64,000 nt of DNA, from contig JAWZYU010000019.1 in NCBI GenBank assembly GCA_038380435.1, positions 32,451,801 to 32,515,800 on the forward strand, written 5' to 3'. Below, piece after piece: positions 24,357 to 32,340 of this stretch. Below the pieces are notes generated by a model that saw only the letters and a list, made by a program, of their open reading frames with translations, did not search any database and was not told where the DNA came from. This DNA is from Ryuthela nishihirai. Taxonomy: Eukaryota; Arthropoda; Arachnida; Araneae; Heptathelidae. Numbering within the stretch: position 1 is the first letter of the stretch; each line of letters opens with the position of its first letter. The translations under genes were made by a program, and so were the position numbers.

Positions 24357-24711
24357 CATGTTGACGTTTTCGTGTCCATTCCGGTTACTGGCGTTCTGAA
24401 CTAGGGAAGGGGAGGGTGAAGCAGGTTTACACAAGGAATCCCTTAATATAATGCTTATCTCCAAAACATTTTTGGAAAAAGCCTATTTTAAAAGATAGGA
24501 TGATCCGAATTTGACCTTCCATTCACATTGTATGGAAAAATCCCAATATTTTCATTATTATAATATATTTTGTTGCATTGAGACACAAATAATAGCCTTT
24601 TAATTCAGTGTCCGTTACAAAATATGATTAGGGAACAGCTCACGGAAATGATTCTCAGACTGAAGATAGAAGAAAATACATTGAATTCAGTGTCTTAAGG
24701 ATGTTTTTCAT
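24357..24711 (+). repeat. Dispersed repeat E, copy 1
   Basis: 355 bp, near-identical to 33158-33512 (only a handful of substitutions seen). Begins CATGTTGACGTTTTCGTGTC. It is inserted in a minisatellite. No terminal repeats recognised. Confidence 0.85.
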
Positions 24712-25085
24712 TCGTAATTCGGAAGCGGTTGAATTAAAATGGATATAATTGAGTCAAAATTCGAAAATGGTCAGATTTAAATGGGTCGAATCGAAATTCG
24801 AAAACTGTTAATATTAAAATGAGTCGAATCAATTCGAAAGTGGTCAAATTGAAATGGATCGAATCGAAGTTCTAAGTGGTTAAATTAAAATGGGTCGAAT
24901 CGAGTCAAAATTCGAAAGTGGTCAAATCGAGTATTAAAATCGATTGAATCGAAATTCTAAAGTGGTTAAAATAAAATGGGTTAAAATAAGGTCGAAATTC
25001 GATAGTGATTCAAATTGAAATGGATTGACTTGGAATCAAAATTGGAAAGTGGTTAAATTAAAATGTTGAAATTCGAAAACCCAAT
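24712..25085 (+). repeat. Minisatellite block 1, right part
   Basis: Same unit as 23650-24230, resuming directly after repeat E with TCGTAATTCGGAAGCGGTTG. Confidence 0.85.
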
Positions 25086-25100
25086 TTTGAATTATTTTAC

Positions 25101-25370
25101 TGCGGAGGATTGATTCAATCGGTTAATCGCCATGCTCGTAATCGGATATTCCGATGTTCAAGTGCCAGCTATATTTGCGTTGAAGTTTTCTCTGCTGATC
25201 CCCGCTCTGTTCTCAGTGAGGAAAGGGGACACCGATGTCATGCTAATGGTTGGCGTCCTTCGCGTGCAAATTTGACATAAAAATAGAGCAGTCTTACGTT
25301 GTGTATGTTAAATAACTCTAAGGATGCACTTGACGGGGTCTTCCCTCTGTTGATTGTTGCTCCAACTTGA
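25101..25370 (+). mobile_element. SINE-A, old and diverged
   Basis: CGGAGGATTGATTCAATCGG head with GCTCGTAATC anticodon region; body follows with many changes. It lies in the gap between two minisatellites. Confidence 0.65.
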
Positions 25371-25549
25371 GTTTGCACATTTTTAACTTTTTAACGACCA
25401 TCTAAAATTTTCTGCTTTTATTTTATTTCAGTATAAATAATCGTATATACTATTAATTCATCAGTTAAATTCCAACTGGAATGCATTGCCTCTTGAAATT
25501 AATTTAGCTTGCTCCTCTTTTATTGTCTAGATGGAACTAGAATTGAGCT

Positions 25550-27030
25550 CAAGCTTTCAATATTACAGATGTATCTAGACTTGGCTTCGAATATTACAGA
25601 TGCATTTGTAATATCTCAGAAGGATGTTGTCAAATTAAGATGAGTCAAATCGAATCGAAGTGGTAATTTTTTAAATGGTTCGAATCTAGTTGAAATTCGA
25701 AAGTGGTCAAATTGAAATGGGTTGAACAAATGTCTTCAGGCTTGTGCTTCAAATATACAGATATCTTCAGGCTCGGACTTCGAATATTACAGATGTATCT
25801 AGGCTTGGCTTCAAATATTAGAGATGTATCTAGGCTTGACATCAAATAACAAATGTCTTCGGGCTCGGGCTTCAAATATTACAGATGTATCTAAGCTTGG
25901 CTTCAAATATTACAAATGTACCTAGGCTTGGCTTTAAATATAACAGATGTATCTAGGATTGGCTTCAAATATTAGAGAGGTATCTAGGCTTGACATCAAG
26001 TAACAAATGTCTTCGGGCTCGGGCTTCAAATATTACAGATGTATCTAAGCTTGGCTTCAAATATTACAAATGAACCTATGCTTGGCTTTAAATATAACAG
26101 ATGTATCTAGGATTGGCTTCAAATATTACAGATGTATCTAGGATTGGCTTCAAATATTATAGATGTATTTAAGCTTGGCTTCAAACAATATAGATATATC
26201 TAGACTTGGCTTCAAATATTACAGATGTATCTAGGCTTGACTTCAATTATTATAGATGTATCTAGGCTTGACTACAAATATTACAGCTGTATCTATGCTT
26301 GGCTACAAATATTACACATGTATCTACGCCTGGCCTCAAATAACAAATATTTTCAGGCTCGGACTTCGAATATTACAGATATATCTAGGCTTGGTGTCAA
26401 ATATTAGAGATGTATGTAAGTTTGGCTTCGAATAACAATGTTTTCGGCTCGGCTTCGAATATTATAGATGTATCTAAGTTTGGCTTCAAATATTACAGAT
26501 GCATTTAGGTTTGGCTTTAAATATTACAGATGCATTTAGGTTTGACTTAAAATATTACAGATGTATCTAGGCTTGGCTTCAAATATTACAAATGTATCTA
26601 GGCTTGGACTTTAAATGTCTTCAGGTTCGGGCTTAGAATAATACAGATATATATAGGTTTGGATTAAAAAAAAAATGTTTTCGGTCTCTGGCTTAGAATA
26701 TTACAGATGTATCTAGGTTTGGCTTCAAATATTACAGATGTATCTAGGCTTGGCTTCAAATATTTATTTGCGACATATAGGACAGAGAAGAATCCTAGAA
26801 GCTACTCCTAGCTTAATACAGGCCTTCTCATACAAGGACATGCCCTACTAAGACCGAAGTCACTGCCTTAGTTAGAGCTAACACAACACACAAAGTTTGC
26901 CTTGCTGGAACAGTCGCTAGCTGCCTAACCACTATGCCAGTTAAGGCTAGAGATGTATCTAGATTTGGCTTCAAATAACAAATGTCTCTAGGCACGGGCT
27001 AAAGATAATACAGATATCTTTGGGATCTAA
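25550..27030 (+). repeat. 31-bp minisatellite block 2
   Basis: Unit TTCAAATATTACAGATGTAT + CTAGGCTTGGC, roughly 35 copies, with a recurring variant AACAAATGTCTTCGGGCTCGGGC. It is interrupted by about 110 bp of block-1 repeat (25622-25725) and by repeat C (26783-26947). Confidence 0.9.
26783..26947 (-). repeat. Dispersed repeat C, copy 2, inserted in a minisatellite (possible SINE)
   Basis: Interrupts the 31-bp array. Read on the minus strand it starts GCCTTAACTGGCATAGTGG, a good A-box (TGGCATAGTGG), suggesting a third tRNA-related SINE. No clear B-box. Confidence 0.5.
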
Positions 27031-27341
27031 TTCATTAACACAACTACTTTTGGGCTCAATTGTAATTTGAATTTCAAAATTTGCTTGTAATTTTGAAAAA
27101 AAAAAAGAAGAAATAATTTCTTTCATGATTCAGCCTTTTAACTAGTGTTTCGTAATTAAAAATTCATAAAGTACTATTCAGCTTTTGATTACTTTTTTTG
27201 TATTCTATCTAAATTATGAACGTCTTTAGGTGTGTAACGATATTGCTCAAGCATCATAATTGTCTCATAATTTCTAATTTCTTAAATATTTCAATACGAA
27301 AAATTCGAAAACAGGTTTAGCTGCACCATTTCCGTATATAT
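27031..27341. other. Insertion-site flank of the LTR element
   Basis: AT-rich unique sequence that continues at 31628 beyond the element. Confidence 0.6.
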
Positions 27342-27431
27342 TGTTACGACAGAAGAATCTGGCAACCGAAAGCAAAGTTTCAGCGAACGAATAAGAACTT
27401 TGGGAGAATTTGGAGAAGAAGAGTGGAGCGT

Positions 27432-27536
27432 TAACGGTCGTTTTGTATTGTAACGGTCGTTGTGTATTGTAACGGTCGTTGTGTATTGTAACGGTCGTTG
27501 TGTATTGTAACGGTCGTTGTGTATTGTAACGGTCGG
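27432..27536 (+). repeat. 19-bp tandem repeats in the 5' LTR
   Basis: Five consecutive units of TAACGGTCGTTGTGTATTG (the first unit has one base changed) and a partial sixth. The same array is at 31020-31124 in the 3' LTR. It sits upstream of the TATA box and could be a repeated enhancer-type motif; that role is inference. Confidence 0.9.
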
Positions 27537-27580
27537 TGAGTTCGAAAATGGACGGTGAGCTGTTCTGAGACAGTGCGCGT

Positions 27581-27714
27581 AAGTATCAAGAAGTAACTTG
27601 ATGTGTTGTGTATACGCGGAAGGATAAAAGTGGGATCTTTTATCGTTAAGTATCAAGAAGTAACTTGATGTGTTGTGTATACGCGGAAGTATAAAAGTGG
27701 GAACTTTTATGGCT
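27581..27714 (+). promoter_or_regulatory. Tandemly duplicated 67-bp LTR promoter unit
   Basis: Two adjacent 67-bp copies begin AAGTATCAAGAAGTAACTTG. The second holds TATAAAA at 27690-27696; the first has GATAAAA at the same place. This is the best candidate core promoter in the LTR. The same unit is present in the 3' LTR at 31169-31302. Start-site position is not determinable by eye. Confidence 0.6.
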
Positions 27715-28041
27715 AACTTCGAATGTCTACACGGACTGTCTTTTTGTTCGGCTAGTGTGTGAACAGTTATTAGCACAGGACGAGAATTGGTTTACGAGTG
27801 AAGATCTTCGGGTGACCTGGTAAATCAAGTAAAAGGTAATATTTAGTAAAATACACAGAGCTGATATTGTGTGCTCTACGCAGGAAGATTGATGACTTGT
27901 GCATGTTAATAGTTGATTTGTTAATAAGATACTTCATCCATATTTCCTTTGTAACAATTTACCTTGTATTGAATTTGGTTTTGAAATATAGCTTTTAATA
28001 CTCACGCTCAGTGGCTATCCATTTTGGTAATCCGCAACATT

Positions 28042-28060
28042 TGGTGTCAGAAGTGGGATT
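28042..28060 (+). other. Primer-binding site, tRNA-Leu type
   Basis: TGGTGTCAGAAGTGGGATT lies 2 nt after the 5' LTR. Its complement matches the 3' end of an arthropod tRNA-Leu (…AATCCCACTTCTGACA plus CCA), as known from Drosophila tRNA-Leu. Identification of the primer tRNA rests on remembered tRNA sequence. Confidence 0.85.
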
Positions 28061-28070
28061 AATTAATTGA

Positions 28071-31022
28071 ATGCCGTTAACTAGAAGTATGGATGAATTA
28101 GTAAAGTTGATAAATAGCTTCAAAGCCGATATGACTAATATGAAAGCCGATATGGCTGCGCTGATGACTGATAGGAAAGCCGTTATTTCTACGCTGATGA
28201 CTGATAGGAAAGCCATTATTGCTACGCTGATGACTGATAGGAAAGCCGTTATTGCTACGCTGGTGACTGATATGAAAGCCGATATGGCTACGCAGATGAC
28301 TGATATTAAAAGTGATCTAGCTGCCCAAAGCGATAAAATAGGTGACTTGAAAGCCGAAATGGCCGCACAAAATACTGAGATGAGAGATGAAGTGGCTCCT
28401 CAAGTTGGTAAGATTATTGATCAGTTCAAGGATAGTAAAACCGAACTCAATAGACAATTCAATAGTTTAAATGTTGAATTTGTCAGTGAAAAAGTTGATC
28501 TTGATAGTGTTAAGTTAGATTGTAAACATGGAAAAGAAAAAGAGAAAGGCAACGCATATAAAACTGTGGATCTGCTACTGGAAATCAAGAATTGTAGAGA
28601 TAGCGCAGATGATGCCTTTGACCACGCAACTACTGGTAATGCATGGCAGAGTGTCTATGTCGCTGGTGACATGTTTAGGAACTGTGAAGAACAATCACAC
28701 AGATCAGAGAGCTGTGAGACTATACAGTACGCTTTGCACTTCAAAATACCTAGGTATACAAGTCTGGCACGATCTGAAGAGAGATCCACACGAAAGGTAT
28801 TCTATTCCTCGCTGTCAGCAAAATGCGTCATGGACAATTATCGCAAAGGCAGAGTAACGAGTGGTAATGAAGGGGAACGAAACAGAGTTTACGTTTCGCA
28901 GAGTGGTCCGAGTAAAGAAGAGGCGTCCATTCATCATAGATACAAAGTGCCCTTCGTCGTTACCAGGGAAGTCGGAGAGATTTTTCCGAAGCATATAGCC
29001 ACACTTGAATCGTTTATAGAAAGTGGGGATTTAAGGAAGAGGAATTCCGAAGAATGGCTTAGAAGCATAACAGGTGATGCTAGTAAAAGAGCTTCAGGCA
29101 GAGACGGTACTTCAAAGACTAACTTTCTGGATGAAACTAAGCCTCAGAGTTACGATCAGAGAGAAGTAAAGCCCTCAGACAATCTCAACGAAACCATGCT
29201 GAATTTCTTTTCTGAACAGTCAATGTGCAGATTTGGACATTATAACCATTTAGATTATAAGGATATAGAAAAGTTTTATCACGATTACAAGAGCTCTAAA
29301 GTGGACAATATCATGTTACAAAACTCGTCGCTGATCTCCAGAATGAACAATTTGGCAATCATGACTGATGTTTCCCTGGCTAATTACAATGAGAGCTCCA
29401 GGAAACTGAATTCCGAAGAAACAGCAACTATGACCTCCTCGGGTCATGTGTTTTGCTGGAGACCCGAGTGGCGCCATCGGATGGTAGATAAAAACAGCAC
29501 AGGAGGTGTCGGCAACAAAGTGAGTCTTGTCTTGGCTCCTGCACTTGCTGCTTTAGGTCTCAAGGTCCCTATGATCTCCGGTCGTGCTCTCCAATTGACG
29601 GGAGATACTCTGGACAAATTGGAATCCATCCCTGGCTTTACAGTCGACTGCACTAAAGATAAAATCGAGCAGATGATGGAAGACGTCGGATGTTGCATCG
29701 TAGTACAGACAGAGGAGCTGGTGCCAACAGATAAGGAGATTTACCGCTGCAAGGATCTGACGGCTACCGTAGATAGCGTTCCTCTAATGAGATGCTCAAT
29801 TGTGTCCAAAAAGCTGGCTGAAGGAGTGTGTGCTTTGGTTTATGATGTTGAATTCGGAAAAGGAGCTATTGATCTCATCAGTACAGAAGATGTTGCTGAT
29901 GATTTAGTTAAGAAAATGGTTGCAGCATCACAAGCTCGTGGAATGAAGAGTTTGAGTTGTTCAGCTGTTATCAGCAACATGGATTCACCTCTTGAAAACT
30001 CTGTTGACAACTCTCTGGAAGTGATGGAAGCTGTTCAGTGTTTCCTTGGTAACGGATCCTTGGAACTGCAAGAGCTCGTCGAAGAGTTAGGAGGAGAACT
30101 TCTGCGTTTGGTGAACATTGTGGATAATAGGGTAGATGAAGCATCACGTGTCTGCAAGGTTCTGCATAACGGCAATGCTTTGAACAAGTTTCGTAACATG
30201 TTAATAGAACAAGGAGTATCTGAAGATGTTGCAAGCTGGCTATGTGAAGATAAAACAGAAAAAATATTGCTAGCAGCCCGACACATCACTGATTTCACTT
30301 ATACAGGAGAAACAGGTAAGGTTGTCGGATTAGAAGCTGCAGTCCTAGCAAGAGTATGGAAGGAGGAGATGGACCGAAGCGCTAAAAAGAATTATGGAGC
30401 TGATATAATTGTGAAGCACCTTGGGGATCAAATTGAATCAGGTGAAATATGGCTGAAGGTTCATCACGACAGTTCTGAATTAAGTGAAAGTCAACTGACA
30501 AAAGGGTCAGACTGGAGGATGAAACTCCTCCCTAGATTTTATGTCACTAATGACTTTCATTCCTTGTTACTGTTGATAGAAGTAAAAATCCAAAGAAGAA
30601 AACTTTCGACAAAGAAGAAAACTTTTTACAGGTTTTGCACGAAAACTCTTAGTCGATTCTTCTCCCTGCGGAGACATAAACGTGTTCACAAGGGCTATAG
30701 GCCTTACACGTATTATATTTGTGGACGAGGCTTCAGTCAGAAAAGAAATCTAAGTCATAATGAGATTCGCTTTCATTTTGACACAGACGTGGAATACCGC
30801 ATTCGTCGACGTCCAGCTACAAAGTGCAAGGTGGTTCACGTGGATCGTTTGGCCCCGTTTCATCGAGGAACTGAAGAAACTTTGGAATCCAGAATTGTTC
30901 GGGACGAACAAGACCTAGGAAGGGGGCAGTGTTACGACAGAAGAATCTGGCAACCGAAAGCAAAGTTTCAGCGAACGAATAAGAACTTTGGGAGAATTTG
31001 GAGAAGAAGAGTGGAGCGTTAA
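28071..31022 (+). CDS. Chimeric retroelement ORF: Gag-like N-terminus, thymidine phosphorylase, zinc-finger fragment, integrase tail
   Basis: 983 codons, uninterrupted, starting 10 nt after the primer site at the first ATG. Residues 1-150: Gag-like, rich in charged residues, with MTDRKA(V/I)IATL repeats about 14 residues apart that suggest a coiled coil. Residues about 150-440: unassigned, polar, no motif recognised. Residues about 446-809: thymidine phosphorylase fold (VDKNSTGGVG at 472-481, MISGRALQLTGDTLDKLE at 501-518, TATVDS at 564-569, SIVSKK at 576-581). Residues 810-850: unassigned and basic. Residues about 856-902: degenerate C2H2 fingers with an HKGYRPY linker resembling TGEKPY. Residues about 907-935: VVHVDRLAPFH motif typical of the end of Gypsy integrase. 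The last 31 codons are LTR sequence. The protein lacks Gag zinc knuckles and all Pol enzymes. The simplest reading is capture of spliced host mRNAs by template switching. Whether it is translated is unknown. Confidence 0.9.
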   Translation: MPLTRSMDELVKLINSFKADMTNMKADMAALMTDRKAVISTLMTDRKAIIATLMTDRKAVIATLVTDMKADMATQMTDIKSDLAAQSDKIGDLKAEMAAQNTEMRDEVAPQVGKIIDQFKDSKTELNRQFNSLNVEFVSEKVDLDSVKLDCKHGKEKEKGNAYKTVDLLLEIKNCRDSADDAFDHATTGNAWQSVYVAGDMFRNCEEQSHRSESCETIQYALHFKIPRYTSLARSEERSTRKVFYSSLSAKCVMDNYRKGRVTSGNEGERNRVYVSQSGPSKEEASIHHRYKVPFVVTREVGEIFPKHIATLESFIESGDLRKRNSEEWLRSITGDASKRASGRDGTSKTNFLDETKPQSYDQREVKPSDNLNETMLNFFSEQSMCRFGHYNHLDYKDIEKFYHDYKSSKVDNIMLQNSSLISRMNNLAIMTDVSLANYNESSRKLNSEETATMTSSGHVFCWRPEWRHRMVDKNSTGGVGNKVSLVLAPALAALGLKVPMISGRALQLTGDTLDKLESIPGFTVDCTKDKIEQMMEDVGCCIVVQTEELVPTDKEIYRCKDLTATVDSVPLMRCSIVSKKLAEGVCALVYDVEFGKGAIDLISTEDVADDLVKKMVAASQARGMKSLSCSAVISNMDSPLENSVDNSLEVMEAVQCFLGNGSLELQELVEELGGELLRLVNIVDNRVDEASRVCKVLHNGNALNKFRNMLIEQGVSEDVASWLCEDKTEKILLAARHITDFTYTGETGKVVGLEAAVLARVWKEEMDRSAKKNYGADIIVKHLGDQIESGEIWLKVHHDSSELSESQLTKGSDWRMKLLPRFYVTNDFHSLLLLIEVKIQRRKLSTKKKTFYRFCTKTLSRFFSLRRHKRVHKGYRPYTYYICGRGFSQKRNLSHNEIRFHFDTDVEYRIRRRPATKCKVVHVDRLAPFHRGTEETLESRIVRDEQDLGRGQCYDRRIWQPKAKFQRTNKNFGRIWRRRVER
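29406..30497 (+). other. TYMP: Captured thymidine phosphorylase domain (intronless, N-terminal segment missing or unrecognisable)
   Basis: Residues 446-809 of the ORF align in order with animal thymidine phosphorylase, which splits thymidine to thymine and deoxyribose-1-phosphate in the pyrimidine salvage pathway. Visible landmarks are the phosphate-binding DK-STGGVG loop, the family signature around SGRALQLTGDTLDKLE, the TATVDS…SIVSKK substrate region, an LVYDVEFG strand, and the C-terminal GEIWLKVHHD stretch with SESQ. The small N-terminal helical domain is not clear; residues around KDIEKFYHDYKSSKVDN may be its remnant. Two usual catalytic positions differ: the His in GLGHTGGT is Leu509 and the Arg before DVTATVDS is Lys561. 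Ser576 and Lys580 are kept. Asp-to-Asn in the phosphate loop (GVGNK) and Lys-to-Glu in DVEFG are further departures. It contains no introns, as expected after reverse transcription. It is probably catalytically impaired, or was captured from a divergent paralogue. Confidence 0.85.
30636..30776 (+). other. Degenerate C2H2 zinc-finger segment within the ORF
   Basis: Residues 856-902. One finger half is Cys856, then 12 residues to His869 and His873, with its first Cys lost. It is followed by a linker-like KGYRPY and a second finger with Cys884, Phe888, Leu894 and His896/His902, with its first Cys replaced by Tyr881. The layout is that of tandem Kruppel-type fingers, but metal ligands are missing, so it is unlikely to fold normally. 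It looks like a second captured host fragment downstream of the phosphorylase. Confidence 0.6.
30789..30905 (+). other. Gypsy Pol (integrase C-terminal) tail within the ORF
   Basis: Residues 907-945, with VEYRIRRRP, then KVVHVDRLAPFH and an acidic tail. The (V)VH-DRL-P-H motif closes integrase in many Ty3/Gypsy elements. Its place directly before the polypurine tract is the normal end of Pol, so this marks the 3' boundary of captured sequence at about residue 903-906. Confidence 0.7.
30917..30929 (+). other. Polypurine tract
   Basis: AGGAAGGGGGCAG abuts the 3' LTR, the expected plus-strand primer position. One pyrimidine interrupts it. Confidence 0.8.
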
Positions 31023-31627
31023 CGGTCGTTTTGTATTGTAACGGTCGTTGTGTATTGTAACGGTCGTTGTGTATTGTAACGGTCGTTGTGTATTGTAACG
31101 GTCGTTGTGTATTGTAACGGTCGGTGAGTTCGAAAATGGACGGTGAGCTGTTCTGAGACAGTGCGCGTAAGTATCAAGAAGTAACTTGATGTGTTGTGTA
31201 TACGCGGAAGGATAAAAGTGGGATCTTTTATCGTTAAGTATCAAGAAGTAACTTGATGTGTTGTGTATACGCGGAAGTATAAAAGTGGGAACTTTTATGG
31301 CTAACTTCGAATGTCTACACGGACTGTCTTTTTGTTCGGCTAGTGTGTGAACAGTTATTAGCACAGGACGAGAATTGGTTTACGAGTGAAGATCTTCGGG
31401 TGACCTGGTAAATCAAGTAAAAGGTAATATTTAGTAAAATACACAGAGCTGATATTGTGTGCTCTACGCAGGAAGATTGATGACTTGTGCATGTTAATAG
31501 TTGATTTGTTAATAAGATACTTCATCCATATTTCCTTTGTAACAATTTACCTTGTATTGAATTTGGTTTTGAAATATAGCTTTTAATACTCACGCTCAGT
31601 GGCTATCCATTTTGGTAATCCGCAACA
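30930..31627 (+). repeat. 3' LTR
   Basis: 698 bp, identical in length and apparently in sequence to 27342-28039, offset 3588 bp. It directly follows the polypurine tract. The internal ORF reads 93 bp into it and stops at 31020-31022, in the first 19-bp repeat unit. Confidence 0.95.
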
Positions 31628-31938
31628 ATATATATGTTTTAGAATCATGTAACAATTATTTTTCCATAATCGGGCTTGGACGGATTTAAAAAATATTGAT
31701 ATATGTAGTTCACGTTCAATAATTTTTAATGTAGTTCGAACCCGAGGTGGAATCCGAGTTATGCATTTCGGACATACGCGGTGTCTAACGTTAGAGTCCT
31801 AAATCATGTAGCCCCAAGCGTGCTAGTGGATTAAATTGTAGTCGTGCTTTCTCTGAGACGAGAATACCACTATGCATCTGATGGAACATTAAATCATGTG
31901 CAGAAGAATAACATTACGTGTATATATTCGTAAGAGGG

Positions 31939-32324
31939 ATGCGGTGGGGGTGCCTCTGTCGATAGTGTGCCAGTCTCGTAATCTGCATTTCCCTTGTTAG
32001 AGTCCCACTTGGGCCAGCGTTGAGATTTATCTCTGCAGAACTCCTTCAGTTGTCCGGCCTTCAGTCACTAGGGGACACCGATGGGTTTGAAAAGACCGCC
32101 GTTTTATCAGATAGGGAGCCGTAGTCTCGTGTGCGCGAAAGCCATACACTGTGCACGTTATAGAGCATGATGGATGGTCTTGACGGGAGGCTGCAATCTG
32201 TCTTTTAACAGATGTCCAGTGGATCACCTTCTCTCATATTCTTATAGTTTGGGGTCCTTGTGACCTGGCTATTTAGCCCATTGTGTGCCAAAAAAATGCC
32301 ACTCAGAGGTGAAACAACTCAACC
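31939..32324 (+). mobile_element. SINE-A, diverged full length
   Basis: GATGCGGTGGGGGTGCCTCT head to GAGGTGAAACAACTCAACC tail, 310 bp downstream of the LTR element. Confidence 0.83.
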
Positions 32325-32340
32325 TTCACCTTACTCATTG

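Larger units (their letters stand above)
27342..28039 (+). repeat. 5' LTR
   Basis: 698 bp, TG...CA ended. It contains five 19-bp repeats plus a partial sixth (27432-27536). Next come two tandem 67-bp units (27581-27647 and 27648-27714), the second with a TATAAAA box. It matches 30930-31627 at every base I compared. Confidence 0.95.
27342..31627 (+). mobile_element. Complete non-autonomous Ty3/Gypsy-like LTR retrotransposon carrying captured host coding sequence
   Basis: Two direct 698-bp repeats, each beginning TGTTACGAC and ending CCGCAACA, enclose an internal region with a primer-binding site, one long ORF and a polypurine tract. The flanks read ATAT (or ATATAT) on both sides, consistent with a 4- or 6-bp target-site duplication, although the AT-rich target leaves the length ambiguous. 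The two LTRs look identical by eye, so insertion is recent. The internal region is only about 2.9 kb and has no recognisable protease, reverse transcriptase, RNase H or integrase core. It must therefore move with enzymes supplied by an autonomous relative. Between a Gag-like N-terminus and an integrase-like C-terminal tail lie a thymidine phosphorylase domain and a zinc-finger fragment. The Gypsy assignment is inferred from the tRNA-Leu primer site and the HVDRLAPFH-type tail. No autonomous relative is in the window. Confidence 0.93.

Noticed and set aside
25550..27030. CRISPR-like regular repeats
   Set aside because: Units are contiguous with no unique spacers, in an evidently eukaryotic context; it is a minisatellite.
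27291..27776. Long minus-strand frame (161 codons) over the 5' LTR
   Set aside because: The same frame recurs over the 3' LTR (30915-31364) and is produced by the tandem repeats; it has no protein similarity I recognise.
28528..28857. Alternative 109-codon frame inside the retroelement ORF
   Set aside because: A shadow of the main 983-codon frame, without recognisable motif.
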